Positions 51,708 to 63,600 of a stretch of 64,000 bases of DNA are shown here, in pieces. The stretch's first letter is position 1, and each line of letters begins with the position of its first letter. The position numbers and the translations under genes are program-made. The notes beneath the pieces were generated by a model. It was given only the letters and a program-made list of their open reading frames with translations. It was not told where the DNA came from and ran no database searches. Source of the stretch: Nocardia sp. NBC_00416 (GTDB lineage: Bacteria; Actinomycetota; Actinomycetes; Mycobacteriales; Mycobacteriaceae); assembly GCF_036032445.1 (NCBI RefSeq), contig NZ_CP107932.1:1490501-1554500 (forward strand), given 5' to 3'.

Positions 51708-52292
51708 ATGGCAGACACACCCGCCACCCGGCGCAGCCACCGCTCCCGCGCCGCGATCCTCTCGGCCACCACCGATCTCATCGGTGAGGTTCCCTACGCG
51801 AAACTCACCATCGAATCCATCGCCGCCCGCGCCGGAGTGGGCAAGCAGACGATCTACCGCTGGTGGCCGTCGAAAGGGGCGGTGGTGTTCGAGGCTATGC
51901 TCGAATCCGATGCCGGCCCCGAAGGCCTGGCCCTTCCCGACACCGGCGATATCGCCGTGGACCTGCGCGCACTGCTGCGCGGGTCGATCGCGGCCCTGAC
52001 GGACCCCGGTACGGAGGCCTTCTTGCGCGCGTTGTCCGTAGAGATCCAACAGGATCCCGACCTGGCCGGCACCTACCGGGAGCGGCTGCTCCTGCCGCAG
52101 CGCGCCGCCGTCGCAGTCCGACTCGCGACCGCGGTCGAGGCGGGTGAGCTGCGCCGCGACCTGGATCTCGAACTCGCGATCGATCTCCTGCTCGGGCCCA
52201 TCCAGATGCGGTGGTCCCTGGGCCTGGGCGGCCTCACCACCGCCTATGCGGACGCAGTACTGGAAGCCGCCGTCACCTACCTGCGCGCCTGA
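51708..52292 (+). CDS. TetR family transcriptional repressor
   Basis: 194 residues. The HTH is LTIESIAARAGVGKQTIYRWWPSKGAVVFEAM (about 32-63), the AcrR pattern with IYRWWxSK. The ligand domain contains FLRALSVEIQQDPDLAGTYRERLLLPQR, a TetR_C_16-like pattern. It is divergent from the SDR with twin operators and is probably autorepressed. ATG 51708 lies 19 bases after the second operator, so binding there would block its own initiation. Confidence 0.9.
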   Translation: MADTPATRRSHRSRAAILSATTDLIGEVPYAKLTIESIAARAGVGKQTIYRWWPSKGAVVFEAMLESDAGPEGLALPDTGDIAVDLRALLRGSIAALTDPGTEAFLRALSVEIQQDPDLAGTYRERLLLPQRAAVAVRLATAVEAGELRRDLDLELAIDLLLGPIQMRWSLGLGGLTTAYADAVLEAAVTYLRA

Positions 52293-52428
52293 GGGCGCAG
52301 GTCAACCTCACCCCGGAGGCTGCTGGGAATCGCGTAGGTTCCGAGGGTGCCGCCGAGGTCGAGCACGCGGAAGGAGCAGTGGTCGCCGATGCCGAGATGC
52401 ATACGGATGAACGCTGACTCGATGGACG

Positions 52429-52467
52429 ACAGCGCGCCCGGGAGTCCACGACTCCCGGGCGCGCTGT
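52429..52467. terminator. 17-bp stem after katG
   Basis: Bases 52429-52445 pair exactly with 52451-52467 (core GCGCGCCCGGGAGT) around CCACG, 28 bases beyond the katG stop. It terminates the furA-katG operon. Confidence 0.85.
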
Positions 52468-52494
52468 GGTTATCCGGTCACACGAGGGGCCGGA

Positions 52495-54702
<2,208 letters not shown>

Positions 54703-55137
54703 TCATTTCGGGCTGGGAGATGACGAACAGGTGGGGCACAGGCCCCAATAGATGACCTCGGCCTCCTCGATCGTGAAGCCGTGATCGTCGGAGGCGGTGA
54801 GGCACGGTGCGGGACCGGTGGCGCAATCGACGTCGGCGATCACGCCGCAGGACCGGCATACGAGGTGGTGATGGTTGTCGGCGACCCGGGTTTCGTATCG
54901 GGCCACGGAACCGGTGGGCTGGATACGGCGGAGCAGGCCCGCGGTAGTCAGTGCGCGCAGCACGTCGTACACGGCCTGATGTGAGACCGCACCCAGGGAT
55001 TCGCGCACGTGGCCGATGATCGCGTCGGTGTCGGCGTGGGGATGGTCGCGGACCACGCTCAGTACCGCGAGCCGCGGCGCGGTCACACGCAGCGCGGCCT
55101 CGCGCAACATGTTCTCGAACTCCGCGGTCGTGGTCAC
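54703..55137 (-). CDS. furA: FurA, Fur-family redox/metal-sensing repressor of katG
   Basis: 144 residues. The winged helix is RVTAPRLAVLSVVRDHPHADTDAIIGHVRESLGAVSHQAVYDVLRALTTAGLLRRIQP. The metal site is HHHLVCRSCG with a first C-x2-C, and a second CPTC lies near the C-terminus. It represses its own operon and responds to peroxide/metal in mycobacteria. GTG 55137; the operator-like element on the minus strand is at 55156-55174. KatG follows 24 bases downstream. Confidence 0.95.
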   Translation of the reverse strand: MTTTAEFENMLREAALRVTAPRLAVLSVVRDHPHADTDAIIGHVRESLGAVSHQAVYDVLRALTTAGLLRRIQPTGSVARYETRVADNHHHLVCRSCGVIADVDCATGPAPCLTASDDHGFTIEEAEVIYWGLCPTCSSSPSPK

Positions 55138-55155
55138 GATCCGAAACTAACACGA

Positions 55156-55194
55156 TTTTCTGGAATCAATCAAGTATCTGGTTGTATCCAGATA
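55156..55194 (-). promoter_or_regulatory. FurA operator and adjacent palindrome
   Basis: On the minus strand 55174-55156 reads CTTGATTGATTCCAGAAAA, close to the operator remembered upstream of mycobacterial furA. Beside it, TATCTGG-TTGTAT-CCAGATA (55175-55194) is a perfect 7-6-7 inverted repeat that may serve the divergent gene at 55287. Confidence 0.65.
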
Positions 55195-55286
55195 AGGTCG
55201 GGAGCCATGCGGCTCGTCGACACGACCTCGCCCGGATCGACGCGCCTCGTGAACGAACTCGATCCCGACCAGGAGGAGCAGAATAT

Positions 55287-55649
55287 ATGCGATTCACGTT
55301 CCGCCGCAGGATAATCACCGCAATCGGTGCGGCCGCCGCGATCACCGCCACGAGCGCGACCGTTCTCGCCCCGGCCGCCACGGCCCGGCCCAGCTACTAC
55401 GACCCCGAACTCACCCCGTGCGGCTATCTGTTCCGGACGCCGCTGGACCCGCCCCGGCACGGCACCTCGGTGTACTGGAGTCCGTTCGGCACCGCCGGCA
55501 TCGTCTGCTACGACAACGGAACCGGTCTTGCCGACTACTACCAACGCGACCCATCGGGCGCCTGGCACGATATGAACGAACTGGCCCGCGGTCAGTTCTT
55601 CTACAGCGTCTTCGCCACCGGAATCCCGAACGGCGCGCACTGGCGTTGA
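55287..55649 (+). CDS. Small secreted protein with two cysteines
   Basis: 120 residues. The signal peptide MRFTFRRRIITAIGAAAAIT... ends near ATA-RP (about residue 33). The mature part of ~87 residues is Tyr/Asp/Gly-rich with two Cys (TPCGYLF and GIVCYDN), probably one disulfide. RBS AGGAGGAG precedes ATG 55287. It is divergent from furA, across the same promoter region. Small secreted proteins of this kind are frequent in Nocardia; function unknown. Confidence 0.78.
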   Translation: MRFTFRRRIITAIGAAAAITATSATVLAPAATARPSYYDPELTPCGYLFRTPLDPPRHGTSVYWSPFGTAGIVCYDNGTGLADYYQRDPSGAWHDMNELARGQFFYSVFATGIPNGAHWR

Positions 55650-55759
55650 CACCACCCGCGGCCCGCGCACCGCGGGTTCGGTCCCCACCGAAACGCGGCG
55701 GCGGCCGGAGCCGGAAACACGCAGGCACGTGCCCCGCAGTTCCGCGAAGTCGCTTCGGG

Positions 55760-55775
55760 TAATACCGAGGTATTA
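55760..55775. promoter_or_regulatory. Palindrome before the toxin-antitoxin pair
   Basis: TAATACC-GA-GGTATTA is a perfect 7-2-7 palindrome ending 12 bases before GTG 55788. It has the features of an autoregulatory RHH operator. Confidence 0.7.
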
Positions 55776-55787
55776 TCGTGACCAGTC

Positions 55788-56078
55788 GTGGAGTACGAAT
55801 GGCACGCGTCCAGCGAACCGTTCCTTCGGCACTTCGAGGTCGCGGCCTGGGAAGTGGTGGAGGTGCTGTATTCGCCGCGGCGCTGGTCGCGACCGGCGAG
55901 CACCGACCAGGGACTGGCGGTCCTCACCATATGGGGCCGCACCGACGACGGACGGCCCCTGGTTGTGGTGTTGCGGCCTCGTTCGTACCCCGACCGGTGG
56001 CAGATTCTCATGGCCGCACCCATGGGAGCCCACCAGCTCGCCGAGTTCACCGCATGGGAGGCGAACCGAGATGAATAA
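55788..56078 (+). CDS. BrnT-like toxin candidate
   Basis: 96 residues. The pattern FLRHFEVAAWEVVEVLYSPRRWSRP ... DQGLAVLTIWGRTDDGRPLVVVLRPRSYPDRWQILMAAPMG recalls BrnT-type toxins (helix, then two pairs of beta strands ending in a W-x-x-x-P region). It is only a pattern-level match; catalytic residues are not certain. The start is GTG 55788 without a clear Shine-Dalgarno. It overlaps the RHH gene by 8 bases, in the toxin-first order of brnT/brnA systems. The palindrome sits right before it. Confidence 0.62.
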   Translation: MEYEWHASSEPFLRHFEVAAWEVVEVLYSPRRWSRPASTDQGLAVLTIWGRTDDGRPLVVVLRPRSYPDRWQILMAAPMGAHQLAEFTAWEANRDE

Positions 56079-56397
56079 CGAACACGAACCCGGATATCCG
56101 CGCAGCGCCGCGGACGCCGAGCAGTTCCTCAACGGCCTGACCTTCGACGACACCGCGTCGGTGCCGTCGCTGCCACCGACGACCGACGAGATCGAGCGCG
56201 GCATGGTGACCACCTCCGTGAAACTGCCGCAGGATATGCGTGACCGACTCCGCGACGCCGCCGCGGCGCATTGCGTCACCCCGTCCATGCTCATCCGGCA
56301 GTACATCGAGCTGGGCCTGTCCGGTGAACAACCGGAGCGGATGATCCCGCTGTCCGACGCTATCCGCGTCCTGTCCAGTCTCCGGCCCACCGCCTGA
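56071..56397 (+). CDS. Ribbon-helix-helix antitoxin candidate (BrnA/CopG-like)
   Basis: 108 residues. The ribbon-helix-helix is clear: MVTTSVKLPQDMRDRLRDAAAAHCVTPSMLIRQYIELGL (about 48-86). The N-terminal 45 residues are acidic and disordered (GLTFDDTASVPSLPPTTDEIE), suitable for binding a toxin. ATG 56071 has GGGAGG upstream and overlaps the toxin 3' end. It probably binds the palindrome upstream and represses the operon. Confidence 0.75.
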   Translation: MNNEHEPGYPRSAADAEQFLNGLTFDDTASVPSLPPTTDEIERGMVTTSVKLPQDMRDRLRDAAAAHCVTPSMLIRQYIELGLSGEQPERMIPLSDAIRVLSSLRPTA

Positions 56398-57617
56398 ACC
56401 TGCGCCGTCGCCCTCGCCGCATGCGGGATGCCCGGGACAGCTTCACCCGAAGGACGTGATGCTTCCCGTCCGCATCCCGGGCATTGTCACGCCGTCGAGT
56501 TGATTCCGGGCAGGAGCGGGCGCCGGCCCCGAGGTGCTGCGGCCGTGTCGCCGCCCCTGCCGTGACGATAGGACGATAGGAGGGGCAACCGGTGTTGCGC
56601 GATGGGCGACCGAACACGAACTGACTGCCCACTCCGCGGGGTCACGATGCGCCCCCCGCACAGTTCTGGACGGCCGCCGCATACGCCCGTGCCGCGCGAG
56701 GTCTGGTCGCGCACGTGGCCGATGACCACTCGGGTGCACCGGCGCCGCGCCGTGTATCGGATTCGGCTCGGTTCATCGACAGCACCCGATCATTCGCTCC
56801 GAGCCGCACCGATTGCCCGGTCCGCTGAAAAACCGCCGAAAAATCGAACCCGCTGCGCGGCCACCGCACCAGTACAGAGCGCCCTCTTTCAATACACGTT
56901 GCGGTCCTCGCTCGAACTTGCTTATCATTGGCTTCTCAAGCTGGTCGCCGAGATCGCGATGGCGCTCCGACGACTGCCGGTCCGATTGCCTTTACGAGGC
57001 AGATCGGCAAGATAGACGAATCCTCCAATTGTCGGGGTTGCGGGGAATCCGTAGCACGAATTCGACGACAGTGCGGTCGGTGAATTTATGCTGGAACAAA
57101 ACTGGTATCTGGGTACGCCACGTCCAGAAGACGATTTGGTGCAACCGATGAGTTCCCATGACGTTCGATTCCTGTTCGACGAACCCGACCCGGTTCCGAG
57201 GCAACCCGATGACCTGCGCTTACTTCCTCGCCGTGCAGGCACCGGCGTGGGCGCGCGTCCCGGGGATCCTGTCGACACCGGACCCGGGGTGCGACGCCTC
57301 AGAAGTCATCGGTTTCGCCGCAAACAAGTCCACTCGTGACGCCCACGAACATCTCGCGCAGGTAGCGGAAGCAGCTGAAATGCGACACGGATTCGGATAT
57401 TTATAACCGTCGCATCTCGTTACTTCAGGGTTATTACCGGCGCGGCCGATGGGGGCCGTCGACACAGTAATGCAATGTTGAATGCCTCGTCCCGCCGACA
57501 CTCGGTGTCATTCCAATAACCCGCAGAGGATTCGGAATTCGATGCGCGGACCTTTGGTTGTAGGGGGCGGCCTGATAGGTCGGCCGCTCTCGGAACGACG
57601 AAATATTTGGAGGTCAG
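56398..57617. other. Long gene-poor region upstream of the NRPS gene
   Basis: About 1.2 kb with only short unsupported frames. An inverted repeat ATGCCCGGGA (56428-56437) / TCCCGGGCAT (56475-56484) follows the antitoxin gene and could terminate it. Base composition is lower in G/C from about 56880 to 57130, where the NRPS promoter may lie. Confidence 0.5.
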
Positions 57618-60600
57618 GTGACCCAGTCCAAGCGCAACCTTGATATCGGTCCGCAGCGACCGAGTTCAGCGCTGTCCGGCCCATCCGGATTTTCCGGCGA
57701 TTTGGGATCGGGTAACGGTTCGGGCGCCCCTGACAACGGCAAAGAGTTCACGAGCCCGCCGTCGTACGATGTCCTCCGATTGACGGCGGCGCAACGAGGA
57801 ATCTGGTTCGCCCAGCACCTTGCGGGATCGTCTCCCATATCTGTCGCTCAATATGTAGAAATTATCGGCGAACTGAAGCAGGAATTACTGGTCGAAGCAT
57901 GCGAAACCGCCGACCGCGAGTTCGGATCCGGATATGTGCGCCTGACCGAGGTCGACGGGGAACCCTGCCAGTTCGTCGACGAAAACCATCCCGCACCGGT
58001 GTCGATCGTCGACCTCCGCCAGCACGACGAACCGGTCGCCACCGCGCACCGGCTGATGGTCGAGGACTATTCCGCGCCACTGGACCTGTTGAGCGACCAC
58101 CTCATGAAGAGTTTTATTTTCCAGGTCGGCCCGGATCATTTCCTGTGGTATCAACGCGCTCACCATATTGCCTTGGACGGATTCGCCGCGGTGACAATGC
58201 TGCGTCGGATAACCGAGTTGTACAACGCTTGGGTAAACGGTGAGGAGGCGTCGCCCGCTACGGCGAAAGAACTCGGGGACATAGTCGAGCAAGATCTGTC
58301 CTACCGTGGTTCGGAGCGTTTCGAGAACGACCGCAAATATTGGACGCAACATCTGGCGGGCGCACCGCCCGTCGCCAGTCTGGCCGGGCGTGTCAGCAAA
58401 CCGACCATCCACCCGGAGCTCGTCAGCGGACCGCTGCCGGAGAACACCGCACAGCTGCTGGACAGTGTCGTGCTGGAACGCGGTACGAGCGTCACCCCGA
58501 TCATCGTCGCGGCCTTCGCCGCCTATCTCGCCCGGATGACCGGAAGCGACGAAGTCCTGCTGAGCCTGCCGGTCTCGGGCCGGCATTCGGCGGTGCTGCG
58601 ACGTTCCGGGGGCATGGTGGCCAATGTGGTCCCACTGCGTGTGCGGGTCGCCGCCCGCAGCGTCGGTGAGGTGATCGGCGCCGCACAGGGCGAGCTGACC
58701 AGCGCCCTGCGGCGACAGCGTTACCGCCAGGAGGACATATTCCACGATATGGGGATCGCCCGCGACGAGGCGGCGTCCTTCGGGCCGGCCGTGAACCTGA
58801 TGATGATCGAGAACGAGGTCGTCTTCGGTAACACGACCGGGCGGTTGAACGTGCTGACGTCGGGCCCCACCGCCGACCTGTTCGTCAATATCTACCCGGG
58901 AGCCGGCAAGGACAGTACACATATCGATTTCCAGGGAAACCCGAACGTCTACAGTCCCGCGGAACTCCGTCGGCACCACGAGCGGTTCCTCATGTTCTTG
59001 CACGAGTTCCTCGCCGGAGGTGCGGACTGCCTCGTCAGCGGGCTGCCGCTGCTGGAGGAGCAGGAGCGGGCAGAACTGCTCCCGGTGCACGGCGCCGACG
59101 GCGTCGCAACCCGGCTGCTGCCCGATTTCCTGACCGACAGCGCGCACCGCGACCCGGCGGCCGACGCGATCTCCGCGCCGGAACAAACGGTCACCTACCG
59201 CGAACTCGACACCAGATCCTCCCGGCTGGCCCGTCGGCTGATCGCGCTGGGCTGTGGACCGGACACCGCGGTGGCGATCGTGCTGCGGCGCTCGGTCGAT
59301 TCGGTCACCGCGGCGTGGGCGGTCGCGAAATCCGGGGCGGCGATCGTGCAGGTGGACCCGGAGTATCCGCCGAAACGCATCGAACACATGATCGTGGACA
59401 GCGGCGCCCGGGTCGCGATCACCGTCGACGCGCACACCGGAAAACTTCCGCCGCAGCTGCGGAGGCTCGTTCTCGACGACCCCGCGACCGCCCGCGACAT
59501 CGCGGACGCCGGAAGCGGCCCGGTCGCCGACGACGAGCGGATCCGGCCGCTGCGGCCGTCGAACGTCGCCTACATGACCTACACGTCGGGATCCACCGGA
59601 CTCCCCAAGGGCGTGCAGGTCACCCACACCGGACTCGCGAACCTCATCGCCGACCGCAGCGAAACCTACGGGATCGACCCGGCTTCCCGGGTGTCCTACG
59701 CGCTCTCACCCAGCTTCGACGCTTCCCTGGAACAGTTCCTCACCTGTTTCGCGAACGGTTCCACCCTGGTGATCGTGCCGCCCGAGGTGATCGGCGGTGA
59801 GCAGCTCACTCGGCTGCTCGCCGACGAACACGTCACCCACCTGACTTTGACACCGGCGATGCTGGCCACTGTCGACCCGACCCCGCTGACCGATCTACGC
59901 GTCGTCGTCGTCGGCGGCGACGTATGCCCCCCGCACGTCGTCGAGCGGTGGACCCGGAGCTGGTCGATGTACAACGAATACGGGCCCACCGAAACCACCG
60001 TGACCGCCGCCGGCGCCACGATCACCCCCGACCACGATCTCACCGTCGGCGGCCCGATCCGGGGTGTGTCGGCGATGGTCCTGGACCGGGCCCTGCAACC
60101 GGTCCCGAAGGGCACCGCGGGGGAGCTGTACCTGGCCGGTCCGGGCCTGGCCCGGGGTTACAGTCATCGGTTCGCCGAAACCTCGGCCCGGTTCGTCGCC
60201 GACCCCTACGGCGAGTCGGGTGAACGGATGTACCGCACCGGCGATATCGCGCGCTGGGCCGGCGACAGCTCCGAGATGACACTGGAGTTGATGGGGCGCA
60301 GCGATTTCCAGGTCAAGATTCGCGGCTACCGGATCGAACCCGGCGAGATCGACGCGGCGCTCACCGGTCACGAGAACGTGGACCTCTCCGTCACCGTGCC
60401 CGTGCACAACAATGCCGGCGCCACCGTTCTGGCGTCCTATGTCGTTCCCGTCAGCGGCCGCCGCCTCGATCCACTCGACCTCCAGCGTTTCGCCCGCAAA
60501 CGGCTGGCGCCGCATATGGTCCCGGCCGTGATATTGCCGCTGGACAGCCTGCCCGTGAACGCGTTCGGCAAACTCGACCGCAATGCGCTGCCCGATCCCG

Positions 60601-63600
60601 AATTCGGGAACGAACCGGCGGGCCGGCCGCCGGTCACTCCCCGGGAGATCCTGATGGCGGGACTGTTCGCCGAGGTGCTGGGCGTACCGCAGGTGGGCGC
60701 CGACGACAGCTTCTTCGCCCTGGGCGGCGACAGCATCCTCTCGATTCAGCTGGTGGCACGAGCCAAGGTCGTGGGTCTGGGGTTCTCCACCCAGGATGTG
60801 TTCGAGCACAAGACCGTCGCGGGACTGGCCACCATGGCGACCGAGGCCGGCGACACCCCCCGCCTCGCCGAACTGCCCGGCGGCGGGGTGGGAACGATGC
60901 CGCTGTCGCCGATCGCGCACGCCATGCTCGGTCGCGGCCACTTCGACCGATTCGCGCAGGCGAGCCTCATCCAGCTTCCGGAGCAGGTCGATCGCGCGGA
61001 TCTCGTGCGCGCGCTGCGAACCCTGCTGGACCGCCACGACATATTGCGCGCCGTGTTGCGCGGCACCGGGTCCGTCGATCGCTATGTCGAGGTGCGCGAT
61101 CGTGGCGCGCTGGATGCCGGCGCGGTGTTGACCGACGTCGTGCTCGATCGGCGTGACGCGGACGAAGTCGACAGGCGCCTCCAGGAGGCCGCGGACAGAT
61201 TGGATCCCGGCAACGGTGTTCTCGTCCAGGCCGTCCGGATGCAGGGTCGGGACGGCCCGGGCCCCGACCTGATGTGGCTGGTGATCCACCACCTCGCCGT
61301 CGACGGGGTGTCGTGGCGGATCCTGCTGTCCGATCTGGCGCAGGCCGCCGGCGGCGACGCGCTCACCGGCGCGGGCACCACCTCTGTCCGGCGCTGGGCC
61401 CACGGCCTGGTCGAACAGGCGCCGCACCGCGCCGCCGCGGAACTCGACCGGTGGAAAGACGTCCTCGGCCGGGGCGAGCGGTTACTCGGGGCGCGGCGCC
61501 TGGACCCGGTACGCGACGTGGCATCCACCGCCGGCCGGATACAGGTGCGTATCCCGGCGGACGTCACCGAGGCAGTGCTCACCACCATCCCGGCCCGTTT
61601 TCACGGCGGCGCCAACGACGCGCTGCTGACGGCGCTGGCGCTGGCCCTGGGCCAGTGGCGGCGCGGCCGCGGCGGCATCCCGGCCGACGGTGAGCTGATC
61701 GCTCTGGAAGGGCACGGCCGCGAAGAAAACGCCGTGCCCGGCGCCGATCTCAGCGCCACGGTGGGCTGGTTCACCACCCGGTTCCCGGTCCGGCTCGAAC
61801 TCGGTGACATCGATATCGATGACGCGTTCGCCGGCGGAGCGGCCGCCGGGCAGGCGCTCAAACATGTGAAGGAGCAGCTGCGGGCGGTGCCGGACAACGG
61901 CATCGGCTACGGAATGCTGCGCAGTCTGGATTCCCGGGGCCACGCCGAGCTCGGGAGTTCACCGGAACCTCAGGTGAGTTTCAACTACCTGGGCCGGGTG
62001 GGTGTCCACGAACGCTCGGGGGCGTGGACACCCACCACCGAATTCACTTCGCTGACCGGGACGAGCGATCCGCGGATGACGCTGCCCGCCGTACTCGATA
62101 TCAACGCGATCGCCGAGCCGGGTGCCGACGGGCTCGAACTCGACGCGACATGGGAATTCGCCTCGCGTGTGCTCAGTGCCGACGAGGTCGGCGAACTGGC
62201 CGGGCTGTGGGTGCGGGCGCTGCGGGCACTCGCCGACCACATCCGTGCCGAATCCGCGGGCGGGTTCACCCCGTCGGACTTCCCGCTGGTCGCGGTATCG
62301 CAGGACGACATCGACGGCTGGTTGCGGGAATACCCGACCCTGACCGATGTGTGGCCGCTGACCGCGCTGCAGTCCGGGCTGCTGTTCCACGCCCTGTACG
62401 ACACCGCCGGCGGCGACGGTTACACCGTGCAGGCGGCACTGACGCTGGCCGGGGAGGCGGACGCCACGCGGATGCGGCAGGCCACCCAAACGCTCATCGA
62501 CCGGCACGACAGCCTGCGGACCGCGTTCGTCGAAAGCCCGGACGGGCCACGCCAGCTCGTGCTGCGTGACATTCGGGTCGAATGGGACCACTCCGATATC
62601 AGCGGGATCGGCGACGCGGGTGAACGCGACCACGAACTCCAGCGGATCGCGGCCGCGGAGGCGGCGCCGTTCGACCCGGCGCATCCGCCGCTGGTGCGTT
62701 TCCACCTCGTCCGCACCGGCGCCGCGGAACTGCAACTGCTCGTCACCAATCACCACATCGTGCTGGACGGCTGGTCGATGCCGCTGCTGATCCACGAACT
62801 GTTGTCGCTGTACACGGCCGACAACGATGCGGCCGTACTCGCGCCCCCGCGGTCCTACCGGGACTACCTGCAGTGGCTGCACACGCAGGACACCGCCGCC
62901 GCCACCGCCGCCTGGCAGCGGATGCTCGCCGGGATCGAGAACCCGACACAGGTCACGGGCCGGCCGGATCAGGCGGTCATTTCCGACAACGGCGATGTCG
63001 GTCTGAATCTGGACCCCGCGACCAGCGCCGCGGTCACCGGCCTCGGGCGCTCCCACGGTGTCACCGCGAACACGGCCGTGCAGGTGGCGTGGGCGCTGCT
63101 GCTCACCACCCTGACCGGCCGCTCGGATGTGGTGTTCGGCAATACGGTGTCCAACCGTCCGCCGCAGGTCCTGGGCGTCGAGCGCATGGTCGGCCTGTTC
63201 ATCAACACACTGCCTGTGCGTGTCCGTATCGACCCGCACGAAACCATCTCCGAACTGCTCGTGCGGGTGCAGTCCGAGCAGGCCGCCATGCTGGATCACC
63301 AGCACATCGGCCTGGCGGAGCTCCAACGAGCCACCGGGATCGCCGATATGTTCGACACGGTGACCGTGCTGGAGTCCTACCCGCTGGACCGGGAGGGCCT
63401 GAAACGCGATATCGGTGACGCCGGTCTGCGATTCGTCGATGTCGACGCCCGCGACGCCACCCCGTATCCGCTGAGCCTGCAGGTGACGCCACCGTCACCG
63501 GCTCTCGTCGAGCGACCCGAACCCGGGCAGCCCCCCGACACCCACCTGGTGACCTTGCGGTACGCCACCGACCGGTTCGGCGTGGACGAGGCCCGCACCC

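Noticed and set aside
57158-57406. Small plus-strand frame upstream of the NRPS gene
   Set aside because: Overlaps several equally long frames, has no ribosome site and no recognisable domain.
57885-63326. Three long minus-strand open frames opposite the NRPS gene
   Set aside because: They mirror the high G/C third positions of the NRPS codons and contain no recognisable domain; the plus strand reads perfect C, A, T and E motifs throughout.
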